Part shown: positions 1 to 7,755 of the stretch, piece by piece
Numbering within the stretch: position 1 is the first letter of the stretch
Layout of the letters: the number at the start of each line of letters is the position of its first letter
Assembly: GCA_024653675.1 (NCBI GenBank)
Contig: JANLIB010000192.1
Coordinates: 1 to 33,029 of the forward strand
Origin: Gallionella sp.
GTDB lineage: Bacteria; Pseudomonadota; Gammaproteobacteria; Burkholderiales; Gallionellaceae
Direction: 5' to 3'
Length of the DNA stretch: 33,029 nt
Made by a program: the position numbers and the translations under genes
Notes under the pieces: model-generated
What the model was told of the DNA's origin: nothing
Databases searched by the model: none
Seen by the model: the letters and a program-made list of their open reading frames with translations, nothing else

Positions 1-25
1 TTTCTAATTTAGAAGTGCTTTTTGC

Positions 26-69
26 GTAGGGCGGGTTCCACCCGCCATGGCGGGCGTAGCCCGCCCTAC
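26..69. repeat. Palindromic intergenic repeat (GTAGGGCGGG type)
   Basis: An inverted repeat with outer arms GTAGGGCGGG and CCCGCCCTAC and an inner CCCGCC/GGCGGG pair, able to fold into a strong hairpin. It resembles the GTAGG-ended palindromes elsewhere in this window. The rest of the stretch 1-299 shows no convincing coding sequence. Confidence 0.7.
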
Positions 70-299
70 AAATGCACTTTTTATCTGGAATTGGAATAAC
101 TTATTGCAAAGCTAACCCGGTTTGCTCAGATGACAAAATCAATTAGGCTCCGTCCCTGAGAATTGCTTGGCACAACTGTAGACGTACTTACACCCAAGTC
201 ACTTCCAGATAGTTTCAGGGGCCGCGTGTTTAAAGAAGCCGTTCCGGTATGAGCAAAACTGACATACAATCACATACCCGCATGCCAATGAGGAATGCC

Positions 300-548
300 A
301 TGAACACTATCACACTCCCTCCCGCCATACTCAAGCGGCTTGAAAAAATTTCCTCTTCATCACGGCGCTCGCCGGAAGCCATAGTCAAGCAGGCCATCAC
401 CGAGAAACTCGAATACGAAGAATGGGCGCTCCGGCAGATAGATGCCGGGCTGGCGGATGTAAAAGCCGGAAGGGTGGTTTCGCATGATGAGTTCCTGAAA
501 ACATTGGAGCAGGCGCGGCATGAGCGGAAGCGGAAAAAAGCAGCTTGA
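300..548 (+). CDS. ParD/RelB-like antitoxin with ribbon-helix-helix N-terminus
   Basis: An 82-residue protein predicted to bind and neutralise the toxin encoded by the next gene and to repress their shared promoter, as is usual for type II antitoxins. The N-terminus (ITLPPAILKRLEKIS, then RSPEAIVKQAI) reads like a ribbon-helix-helix DNA-binding domain: a short beta strand followed by two helices. The C-terminal half is charged and helical, ending in a basic KRKKAA tail, as expected for a toxin-wrapping segment. I chose the ATG at 300 over the track start at 249 because GAGG lies about eight bases upstream and the residues before it do not fit the family. It overlaps the toxin gene by 29 bases, which suggests translational coupling. 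The family is assigned from pattern only; CopG-type and ParD-type antitoxins cannot be told apart here. Confidence 0.75.
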   Translation: MNTITLPPAILKRLEKISSSSRRSPEAIVKQAITEKLEYEEWALRQIDAGLADVKAGRVVSHDEFLKTLEQARHERKRKKAA

Positions 549-813
549 GTGGTCTATTCGAGCAACTGCGAACGTACTGCAAACCGAAGATCATATCACT
601 GCCGAGAATCCGGCAGCTGCGCAAAAAGTAACGAATGAAATCTTAAGGGTTGCACAAAGCCTGCGCGACTATCCCATGCTGGGGCATCTTGGTCGCCGTG
701 CCGGAACCCGCGAAATTACCACCCCGCACTACCCTTACTTCATCTCCTACCGGCTGACGCCCAGGAAGGTGATTGTCCTTGCGGTGATCCATCAGTCGCG
801 CAAATACCCATAA
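520..813 (+). CDS. ParE/RelE-superfamily toxin
   Basis: A 97-residue protein with the hallmarks of the ParE branch of the RelE/ParE fold. It has an early LEWS strand, a helix region with NPAAAQKV, the segment SLRDYPMLGHLGRRAGTREI, then YPYFISYRL and a closing VLAVIHQSRKYP strand. ParE proteins poison DNA gyrase while RelE relatives cleave mRNA; the GTRE and YPYFISYR pattern fits ParE better, but the target is inferred. The start at 520 lies inside the antitoxin gene in another frame, and no better start is visible. Length is normal (about 90-100 residues), so the gene looks intact. The pair stands alone between repeats, as expected for a mobile stabilisation module. Confidence 0.8.
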   Translation: MSGSGKKQLEWSIRATANVLQTEDHITAENPAAAQKVTNEILRVAQSLRDYPMLGHLGRRAGTREITTPHYPYFISYRLTPRKVIVLAVIHQSRKYP

Positions 814-840
814 TTCCAATTCGCATTAAAGCAGCACCAA

Positions 841-897
841 ATGTAGGAGCGGCCATGCCCGCGAAAAGATGTTCGCGGGCATGGCCCGCTCCTACAT
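841..897. repeat. Palindromic repeat (TGTAGGAGCGG type)
   Basis: Arms of about 25 bases (left beginning ATGTAGGAGCGGCCATG, right ending CATGGCCCGCTCCTACAT) flank a loop of about seven bases. The left arm lacks one G compared with the perfect copy at 11547-11608. It lies after the toxin gene and could act as a transcription stop for the converging units, though no T-run follows. Confidence 0.85.
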
Positions 898-959
898 CAG
901 GCAGGCAGCGCAGAAATCGCAACGCCTGATTGAACGCGCGGTGCAGCATGGATGATGAT

Positions 960-1817
960 TCAAATATCGAACTGGTGTTGCGTTCCGTGGCTCGCAGGCG
1001 GCTTGCGGTACTCGTCGGGCGGCATTCCCAATTGATCTGCATTCAGCAGCGGGCCTTTGATGATCTGTTCCAGCAAGGTCGCTTGTTGCGGATATATCTC
1101 CAGCGTCTCTTCCAGCAGGTGCAGCAGGCGCCGCAACTCGGAGGTGAATTCCGGCGGCCAACTGGTTGGCGTGATATCGTCAAGCGGAGAGGACTTTTTC
1201 CCCTTGCGGCTCTTCATGCGGTAACCGAGCCACGACTGCACTACCTTGAGCCCCGAGACCTCGAGCTCCCACACCGCCAGTGCGACCGGCTTGAACAGGC
1301 CGTCGCCGACATGCAGCGTCTGCGTTGCCTCGTCGTAGCTGAATTTCTCCGGCAAACTTTCTGTCGGAATAGCCTTGGCGCAGCGGGCGCGGCCATGAGG
1401 CCAAGTTTGGCCTTGCGCAAAACGTTCGCCGTAACTGTGCAAGCAAATGAGCCGCCTCCCGATGGCAACGGCTGCTGCAAACAACTCCTTGTCCAGCGTG
1501 ACAGGAGCGCGTACCTCGCGGTTCTCCAGTTCGCCGTGGAAGCGTTCCGTGTAACCGGGATGGGCGAGCACGGCGTAGAGATAGGCGGCGATTTCTTCTG
1601 CCCCGATTGCTTTTCCATATGCCTGCTTCAAAGCAGCGGGCAAGGCCGGGTGTATGTTGGGATGCTGGGCTTGCGCATCACGGTAAAGAGGAAGGATGTC
1701 TTTTGCACCTCGCCCTGAAAAATAATGTCGATCAGGTACTTCAGTGGATAGTGTAACTGCTGGTTCTTCCCCAAGAGCGCCGCTGGTCAAGTAGGCAGCA
1801 AATTTGAGAACGGACAT
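960..1817 (-). pseudogene. 3' remnant of a type ISP restriction-modification enzyme (specificity domain)
   Basis: The open frame matches what I know of the C-terminal specificity region of single-chain type ISP enzymes (LlaBIII-like helicase-methyltransferase-nuclease fusions). Recognisable segments are DRHYFSGRGAKDILPLYRDA, the AAYLYAVLAHPGYTERF stretch, LFAAAVAIGRRLICLHSYGE, and SGLKVVQSWLGYRMKSRKGKKSS followed by PLDDI. Full enzymes are well over 1,000 residues. Here only about 260 residues of family-like sequence remain, with no nuclease, helicase or methylase motif. The residues before DRHYF do not fit the family, and the frame runs into the 3' end of the upstream toxin gene. The ATG at 1817 is therefore probably not a true start. 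I read this as a decayed fragment joined to the toxin-antitoxin module by recombination. The C-terminus ends naturally with TGA at 960. Confidence 0.7.
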
Positions 1818-2184
1818 CGGGCGACACTGTGCCCTTGATGGCCGAGGGATCGCCCATTAGTGTCTTGATAACGTCTTCGCGCTTCATGGGCAAAATCTCG
1901 TGACAGGCGACGTGGGAATCGCGATCGAGGAAATCATGGCTCGCAACGTCAATGGCCACTTGGCATTGCAACAGGTTCGGCCTGTTCGAGATGAAGGGGT
2001 TGATCTCGGAATTGACGATGAACGTCAGGTATTCCGGGTCATCATCCGCGACGAGCACCAGAAATTTTTGTTTTGTGATCTGGGGAAACTTGACCAGCAG
2101 CTTGATGACGCATCCCGGTTTGAGGGCGGCTTCGATGCGTGGTCGCAATAATTCAGCCGGGAAGTGTTCGCCAAGTGGTGACAT
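1741..2184 (-). CDS. Putative toxin partner of a Panacea-domain antitoxin, possibly with an altered C-terminus
   Basis: A 147-residue protein whose ATG overlaps the stop of the Panacea gene (TGATG), so the two are probably translated together. The track start at 2187 is a TTG, and the ATG at 2184 is preferred. The sequence after residue 20 (LKPGCVIKLLVKF, then KQKFLVLVADDDPEYLTFIVNS) suggests a small beta-barrel, loosely like MazF/PemK toxins. Later come CQVAIDVASHDFLDRDSHVACHE and REDVIKTLMGDPS. I think this is a conserved family found next to Panacea antitoxins, but the toxic activity is inferred. The last 20 or so residues (CCLLDQRRSWGRTSSYTIH) look unlike a natural ending. The other frame over the same bases reads AAYLTSGALGEE, so a small insertion or deletion near 1795 may have changed the tail. 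Confidence 0.6.
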   Translation of the reverse strand: MSPLGEHFPAELLRPRIEAALKPGCVIKLLVKFPQITKQKFLVLVADDDPEYLTFIVNSEINPFISNRPNLLQCQVAIDVASHDFLDRDSHVACHEILPMKREDVIKTLMGDPSAIKGTVSPDVRSQICCLLDQRRSWGRTSSYTIH

Positions 2185-2711
2185 CAATGGGCATGCAGAT
2201 AACCCGCCACTTCGGCAGCATTGGGCAGTGTTGCAACGATGGACTCAAGAGGGATGGTCTGATTGTCGTCGGTTGCTTCCCATGCACTGTCGTGAGTAAT
2301 GTCCGTGAGTTGCCCAAAGCTCTTGTGGCCATATTCGGCTATGACTTTTTGAATACACTCGACTTCCGATTCGGCCAGCATGTCCATGTCACAATCACGT
2401 TTCGGGATTACATCACGGCCACGATAAACATCCAGGGATTCCTGAATGATTTCGTCCCAATCAACATCTATGGAACGTCTCCTAGCAGCCACTTTCATCA
2501 TGTCGTAGATGGCAGACGGTACGGGGCCGTTCTCCATCGCAATGTAGCGGTCGCCGCAAATCAGGCGGCCATACTCTTGCAGGTGCAGCTTGTCTGAAAG
2601 GTAGAGCATCTTGGAGATGCTATGGAAGGTCGGATTGCGGAGGCTCTTGGCGATGTACAAGATCGCTTCCAGCGCCTTGTCACGGTCGAAGTGCTTTATA
2701 TGAACTGGCAT
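2184..2711 (-). CDS. Panacea-domain (SocA-like, DUF4065) antitoxin
   Basis: A 175-residue protein built almost entirely of a Panacea domain, the versatile antitoxin domain that neutralises many unrelated toxins. Typical segments are ALEAILYIAKSLRNPTFHSI, KMLYLSDKLHLQEYGRLICG, DRYIAMENGPVPSAIYDMMK and the C-terminal SFGQLTDITHDSAWE. The ORF-track start far upstream reads through the antisense of pssA. The ATG at 2711 is supported by AAAGGA six bases before it and by the family start (HFDRDKALEAI). It is the first gene of a two-gene unit with the putative toxin. The order antitoxin then toxin, with a one-base overlap, is the usual layout for such modules. About 95 bases separate it from pssA, so it probably has its own promoter. 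I could not identify that promoter with confidence. Confidence 0.85.
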   Translation of the reverse strand: MPVHIKHFDRDKALEAILYIAKSLRNPTFHSISKMLYLSDKLHLQEYGRLICGDRYIAMENGPVPSAIYDMMKVAARRRSIDVDWDEIIQESLDVYRGRDVIPKRDCDMDMLAESEVECIQKVIAEYGHKSFGQLTDITHDSAWEATDDNQTIPLESIVATLPNAAEVAGYLHAH

Positions 2712-2806
2712 TTTAATTCCTTTGCGGTGTTCCAAAAGGGATTGGTCATGCGCTTGCGGGTACGGATTATGTAGCAAATTGCTATTCGATGATAGCCCCA
2801 CGTTCA

Positions 2807-3553
2807 TCACATGGGTGGCTGTTTGTTGCTCCGCCGCTTCACCCACAGCACATAGCCGGACAGGGCATAGCCCAGGAACAGGAAAAACAATACGCCGGGC
2901 GGATAACTGGAGATCAGGATGAAGAACAACGCGACCATGAAGATCACCAGGAACGGCACGCTTTTCCGCATGTTGATGTCCTTGAAGCTGTAGAACGGCA
3001 GATTGCTGACCATGCTCAACCCGGCAAATACGGTCAGCGCCGCCGCATACCACCTCACTGCTTCGCCGTTAATCCCATAGTCCAGCATCACCCAGACGAA
3101 TCCTGCCACCAGAGCGGCGGCGGCTGGGCTGGGCAAACCCTGAAAATAACGCTTATCGACCACTTCGATATTTGTGTTGAAACGCGCCAGGCGCAGCGCG
3201 GTGGCGGCGCAATAGATGAATGCGGCGAACCAGCCCCACTTGCCCAAACTCCTGAAAGCCCATTCGTAGATGACCAGCGCGGGCGCGACGCCGAATGAAA
3301 CCATGTCGGACAGGCTGTCATATTCGGCGCCGAATTCGCTTTGCGTATGCGTCAGGCGCGCCACACGCCCGTCCAGTCCATCCAGCACCATGGCGATAAA
3401 TATTGCCACCGCCGCAAACTCAAACTTGCCGTTCATCGCCTGCACGATGGCATAGAAGCCGGCGAACAGCGCACCGGTGGTAAACAGGTTGGGCAGCAGA
3501 TAAATGCCGTGCCTGCGCAGATTAATCGGCTTGCGTGTATTGAATTCGTCCAT
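2807..3553 (-). CDS. pssA: CDP-diacylglycerol-serine O-phosphatidyltransferase
   Basis: Makes phosphatidylserine from CDP-diacylglycerol and serine in the inner membrane, the first step towards phosphatidylethanolamine. The CDP-alcohol phosphotransferase signature is complete: DGLDGRVAR, then eight residues, G, AEYD and SLSD, which gives all the conserved aspartates. Several hydrophobic segments follow (around KWGWFAAFIYCAATALRLA, AAALVAGFVWVML and FLVIFMVALFFILI), as expected for this multi-pass enzyme of about 250 residues. It begins nine bases after psd ends, and psd makes the next reaction, so the two are co-transcribed. In many betaproteobacteria leuA follows pssA; here accessory DNA follows instead. 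Confidence 0.93.
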   Translation of the reverse strand: MDEFNTRKPINLRRHGIYLLPNLFTTGALFAGFYAIVQAMNGKFEFAAVAIFIAMVLDGLDGRVARLTHTQSEFGAEYDSLSDMVSFGVAPALVIYEWAFRSLGKWGWFAAFIYCAATALRLARFNTNIEVVDKRYFQGLPSPAAAALVAGFVWVMLDYGINGEAVRWYAAALTVFAGLSMVSNLPFYSFKDINMRKSVPFLVIFMVALFFILISSYPPGVLFFLFLGYALSGYVLWVKRRSNKQPPM

Positions 3554-3562
3554 GAGCCCAGA

Positions 3563-4216
3563 TTACCCGTTTTGCGGCAGCGTTGCCAGGATAGTCGTGG
3601 TGGCCGACACCTTGTCGCCGATGCTGGCCTTCACGCTGGCATTCAATGGAAGATATACATCCACCCGCGAGCCAAAACGGATAAAGCCATAGCGTTGTCC
3701 GCGCGTCAGCACATCACCGGCCTTGACATAGCACAAGATGCGCCGCGCGATCAGCCCGGCCACCTGCACCGATGTGATGTCTGTGCCATCGGCAGTTTTC
3801 AGCCACACCGCATTGCGCTCGTTCTCGGTCGAAGCCTTGTCCAGATCGGCATTCACGAACTTGCCGGGGAAATACCAGATCTGCTGCACCGTGCCGTCCA
3901 CCGGACTGCGGTTGGAATGCACGTTGAACACGTTCATGAACACGCTGACCTTGATCGCCTCGCGCTGCACATAGGGGTCAGTGACTCGTTCCACCGCAAC
4001 GATGCGCCCGTCGGCAGGTGATAGTACTGCGCCGGCATCCTGAGGAATTTCGCGCGGCGGATCACGGAAGAATTGCAGCACGAACAGCACGACGGCCCAG
4101 GACAGCAGCTCAACGATGCCGCCTGCAATGCCGGATAACAGCAGCGCAATGGCGATGGAGCCGATCAGGAACGGCCAGCCTTCGCGGGCGATGATGGGGT
4201 GGGGGTATGGGTTCAT
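3563..4216 (-). CDS. psd: Phosphatidylserine decarboxylase proenzyme (short form)
   Basis: Converts phosphatidylserine to phosphatidylethanolamine using a pyruvoyl group made by self-cleavage. The cleavage site is the GS of [13 protein letters not shown] near the C-terminus, so the small alpha chain would begin at that serine. Other family segments are [22 protein letters not shown] and [18 protein letters not shown]. Two hydrophobic stretches near the N-terminus would anchor it. The ORF track starts at 4285, but the first 23 residues are coded by a purine/pyrimidine-rich repeat. The ATG at 4216 gives 217 residues, the usual size for this short form. No Shine-Dalgarno sequence precedes it, so translation may depend on the upstream ilv genes. 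Confidence 0.92.
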   Translation of the reverse strand: MNPYPHPIIAREGWPFLIGSIAIALLLSGIAGGIVELLSWAVVLFVLQFFRDPPREIPQDAGAVLSPADGRIVAVERVTDPYVQREAIKVSVFMNVFNVHSNRSPVDGTVQQIWYFPGKFVNADLDKASTENERNAVWLKTADGTDITSVQVAGLIARRILCYVKAGDVLTRGQRYGFIRFGSRVDVYLPLNASVKASIGDKVSATTTILATLPQNG

Positions 4217-4287
4217 GGGGAGTAGGGAGTGGAGAGTATGGAGTGGGGTGTGGAATTTTCCTACTTCCGACTCCCCACTTCCCACTT
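4217..4287. repeat. Degenerate GGAGT/ACTCC inverted repeat between ilvC and psd
   Basis: One half is built of GGGAGTGG-like units (GGGGAGTAGGGAGTGGAG) and the other of ACTCCCCACTTCCCACTTCC, so the two halves can pair over an AATTTT-rich centre. It fills almost the whole ilvC-psd gap and replaces any visible ribosome-binding site for psd. Confidence 0.65.
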
Positions 4288-4288
4288 C

Positions 4289-5323
<1,035 letters not shown>

Positions 5324-5338
5324 TTAGTTGTTAGATTT

Positions 5339-5390
5339 GCAGGGTGGGCGCAGCCCACGCGGATGCTTTGGTGGGCTGCGCCCACCCTAC
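5339..5390. repeat. Palindromic repeat (GCAGGGTGGGC type) between ilvH and ilvC
   Basis: Eighteen-base perfect arms (AGGGTGGGCGCAGCCCAC at 5341-5358 and its complement at 5371-5388) flank a 12-base loop. The element overlaps the TAG stop codon of ilvH at 5387-5389. A related copy lies at 12090-12163. Confidence 0.9.
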
Positions 5391-5878
5391 AGTTTCAAAA
5401 TCCGTTCGCCGCGCCCGATGCCGGAAGCGCCGGTGCGCACTGTTTCAAGAATCGAATCGCGATTGATTGTCTCCAGAAACTTGTCCAGTTTGGCGCAGGT
5501 ATCGGTCAGCTCGATGGTGCATGTTGACTCGGATTCATCTATGACTCGTCCCTGAAAAGTTTTCGTGATGCGTTTTACCTCATCGCGCGCCGGGGCATCC
5601 GCGCGAACCTTGACCAGCATCAATTCGCGTTCCAGGTGTTCGCCTTCGCTGAGATCCATCACCGCCGCTACGTCTATCAGCTTGTTGAGCTGCTTGTTGA
5701 TCTGCTCGATGACCGCATCCGAACCGCTGGTGACGATGGTCATGCGCGACAAGGTCGGGTCTTCAGTCGGGGCGACCGCCAGCGACTCGATATTATAGGC
5801 GCGTGCCGAGAACAGCCCGGCCACACGCGACAAGGCGCCCGCTTCGTTTTCCATCAGCAAAGAGATGATATGCCGCAT
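5387..5878 (-). CDS. ilvH: Acetolactate synthase small (regulatory) subunit
   Basis: The regulatory subunit that binds valine and activates the catalytic subunit in branched-chain amino acid synthesis. An ACT domain occupies the first 75 residues (HIISLLMENEAGALSRVAGL, YNIESLAVAPTEDP, MTIVTSG). A second ACT-like C-terminal domain follows (LMLVKVRADAPARDEVKRI, IELTDTCAKLDKFLETI). The ATG at 5878 gives 163 residues, the usual length; the track start at 5881 is a GTG one codon earlier. The start overlaps the ilvB stop as TGATG, so the two subunits are translationally coupled. The stop codon lies inside a palindromic repeat. The symbol ilvN is also used for this gene. Confidence 0.95.
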   Translation of the reverse strand: MRHIISLLMENEAGALSRVAGLFSARAYNIESLAVAPTEDPTLSRMTIVTSGSDAVIEQINKQLNKLIDVAAVMDLSEGEHLERELMLVKVRADAPARDEVKRITKTFQGRVIDESESTCTIELTDTCAKLDKFLETINRDSILETVRTGASGIGRGERILKL

Positions 5879-7587
5879 CACAGATCCTCCGCCAGAATCA
5901 CTTCCGACAAGCCCTTGCCGCCCGGCACCATCGGGAACACGTTTTCGGTCGGGTCGGTCCGGAAATCCATGAACACCAGATCGCTCTTGCGCGCAAAGGC
6001 TTCTTTCAAGGCCGGTTCAACATCTGCGGGTTTATCAATTCGCATCCCGACATGCCCATAAGCTTCGGCCAGCTTCACGAAATCCGGCAAAGCATCCATG
6101 TAGGACTCCGAATATCGGTTGCCGTGGAAAAACTCCTGCCATTGCCGCACCATGCCCAGATAACGATTGTTAAGCAACACCACCTTGACCGGCAGATGGA
6201 ACTGCTTGCAGGTGGATAGCTCCTGGATGTTCATCTGGATACTGCCCTCGCCGGTGACGCAGGCCACCGTCGCGCCCGGATTGCTCAGTTGCACGCCCAT
6301 CGCGGCAGGCAAACCGAAGCCCATCGTGCCCAGGCCGCCGGAGTTGATCCAGCGGCGCGGCTTGTTGAACTTGTAATACTGCGCAGCCCACATCTGATGC
6401 TGGCCGACATCCGAGGTGACAAAAGCATCTCCGCCGGTGACCTCGTAGAGTTTCTCGACCACAAATTGCGGCTTGATGATCTCGGTGGAATTCCTGTAGC
6501 GCAAACCGCCGCCCTTGACGCGCCACTCATCCACTTGTTTCCACCATGCGGCCAGATCCGAAGCATCGGGCTTTTTCCTGCTGCTGCGCAATTCGCTCAA
6601 CAATTGATCCAGCACCAGTTTCAGATCGCCGACCACCGGCACATCCACCTTGACGCGCTTGGCGATGGAAGATGGATCGATATCAATGTGGATGATCTTG
6701 CGCGGCATCTGGGCGAAATGCTCGACGTTGCCGATTACGCGGTCGTCAAAGCGCGCACCGACGGCCAGCAGCACATCACAATGCTGCATCGCCATGCATG
6801 CTTCATAAGTGCCGTGCATCCCTGGCATGCCCACGAACTGCCTGTCGTTGGCGGGGTAAGCACCCAAGCCCATCAGCGTATTGGTGCAGGGAATTCCGAG
6901 CAGGCGCACCAGCTCGGTCAATTGCGCCGAAGCCCCGGCCAGCACTACACCGCCGCCGCTGTATACCATCGGGCGCCTGGCTTCCAGCAGCATTTGCGCG
7001 GCACGCTTGATCTGAGCGCTGTCACCCTTGCCAACCGGATTATAGGAACGGATGCTGACGCTGGCCGGATATACAAATTCGGCTTTTTGATTGGATATGT
7101 CTTTCGGAATATCCACCAGCACCGGTCCGGGACGGCCTGACCTGGCCAGGTAAAACGCCTTCTTGATGGTCGGCGCGATGTCCTTCACATCCTTGATCAG
7201 GTAATTGTGCTTCACGCAGGGACGGGTGATACCGACGGCATCAACTTCCTGGAAGGCGTCTTCGCCGATAGCATAACTGGGCACCTGGCCGCTGATGACC
7301 ACCATCGGTATCGAGTCCATATATGCCGTGGCGATTCCGGTCACCGCATTGGTCAGGCCGGGGCCGGAAGTGACCATAGCCACGCCTACTTTCTCGGAAG
7401 AGCGCGCGTAACCGTCTGCGGCATGGACTGCCGCCTGCTCATGGCGCACCAGGATATGCTTGATCTTTTTCTGCTGAAACAGCGCGTCATATAAGTGCAG
7501 CACGGCGCCGCCGGGGTAGCCGAAAATATATTCAACTCCCTCTTTCTGCAAACAGCGGATAGCGATCTCCGCACCGGTCAGTTCCAT
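5878..7587 (-). CDS. ilvB: Acetolactate synthase large (catalytic) subunit
   Basis: Thiamine-diphosphate-dependent condensation of two pyruvates, or pyruvate plus 2-oxobutyrate: the first committed step to valine, leucine and isoleucine. The N-terminal domain carries the conserved glutamate in LVRHEQAAVHAADGYARSS. The central FAD-binding region and the C-terminal thiamine motif (GEGSIQMNIQELST, then about 15 residues to LLNNRYLGMVRQWQ) are intact. Length is 569 residues from the ATG at 7587; the track adds a GTG codon before it. It is the first gene of the ilvB-ilvH-ilvC-psd-pssA series and sits 41 bases downstream of a good promoter. The gene is called ilvI in some annotations. Confidence 0.95.
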   Translation of the reverse strand: MELTGAEIAIRCLQKEGVEYIFGYPGGAVLHLYDALFQQKKIKHILVRHEQAAVHAADGYARSSEKVGVAMVTSGPGLTNAVTGIATAYMDSIPMVVISGQVPSYAIGEDAFQEVDAVGITRPCVKHNYLIKDVKDIAPTIKKAFYLARSGRPGPVLVDIPKDISNQKAEFVYPASVSIRSYNPVGKGDSAQIKRAAQMLLEARRPMVYSGGGVVLAGASAQLTELVRLLGIPCTNTLMGLGAYPANDRQFVGMPGMHGTYEACMAMQHCDVLLAVGARFDDRVIGNVEHFAQMPRKIIHIDIDPSSIAKRVKVDVPVVGDLKLVLDQLLSELRSSRKKPDASDLAAWWKQVDEWRVKGGGLRYRNSTEIIKPQFVVEKLYEVTGGDAFVTSDVGQHQMWAAQYYKFNKPRRWINSGGLGTMGFGLPAAMGVQLSNPGATVACVTGEGSIQMNIQELSTCKQFHLPVKVVLLNNRYLGMVRQWQEFFHGNRYSESYMDALPDFVKLAEAYGHVGMRIDKPADVEPALKEAFARKSDLVFMDFRTDPTENVFPMVPGGKGLSEVILAEDL

Positions 7588-7637
7588 CACAAATACCCCA
7601 TCACAAACACCCTGGATTTAAGCCAAAAAGACCGCGT

Positions 7638-7666
7638 AAGATAAAGGTTGGCAGCGTTTTGGTCAA
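7638..7666 (-). promoter_or_regulatory. Sigma70-type promoter for the ilv operon
   Basis: On the minus strand TTGACC (7666-7661) and TATCTT (7643-7638) are separated by exactly 17 bases. The predicted start of transcription is near 7631, leaving a leader of about 45 bases before ilvB. No attenuator-like leader peptide is visible in so short a leader. Confidence 0.6.
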
Positions 7667-7755
7667 CTTTTGCTGCGCTGCGGAACCCCTGAACTTGGTT
7701 TCGTGCGGCATGAATGACGACTTGCTGCCATGTTAAGGGCGCCTCTATTTCTGAA

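Noticed and set aside
930-1718. Plus-strand ORF of 262 codons
   Set aside because: It is antisense to the type ISP remnant, whose minus-strand translation matches a known family; the plus-strand product resembles nothing.
2712-2806. Promoter for the Panacea operon (TATCAT-17-CATAAT on the minus strand)
   Set aside because: The -35 box is too far from consensus to report as a feature.
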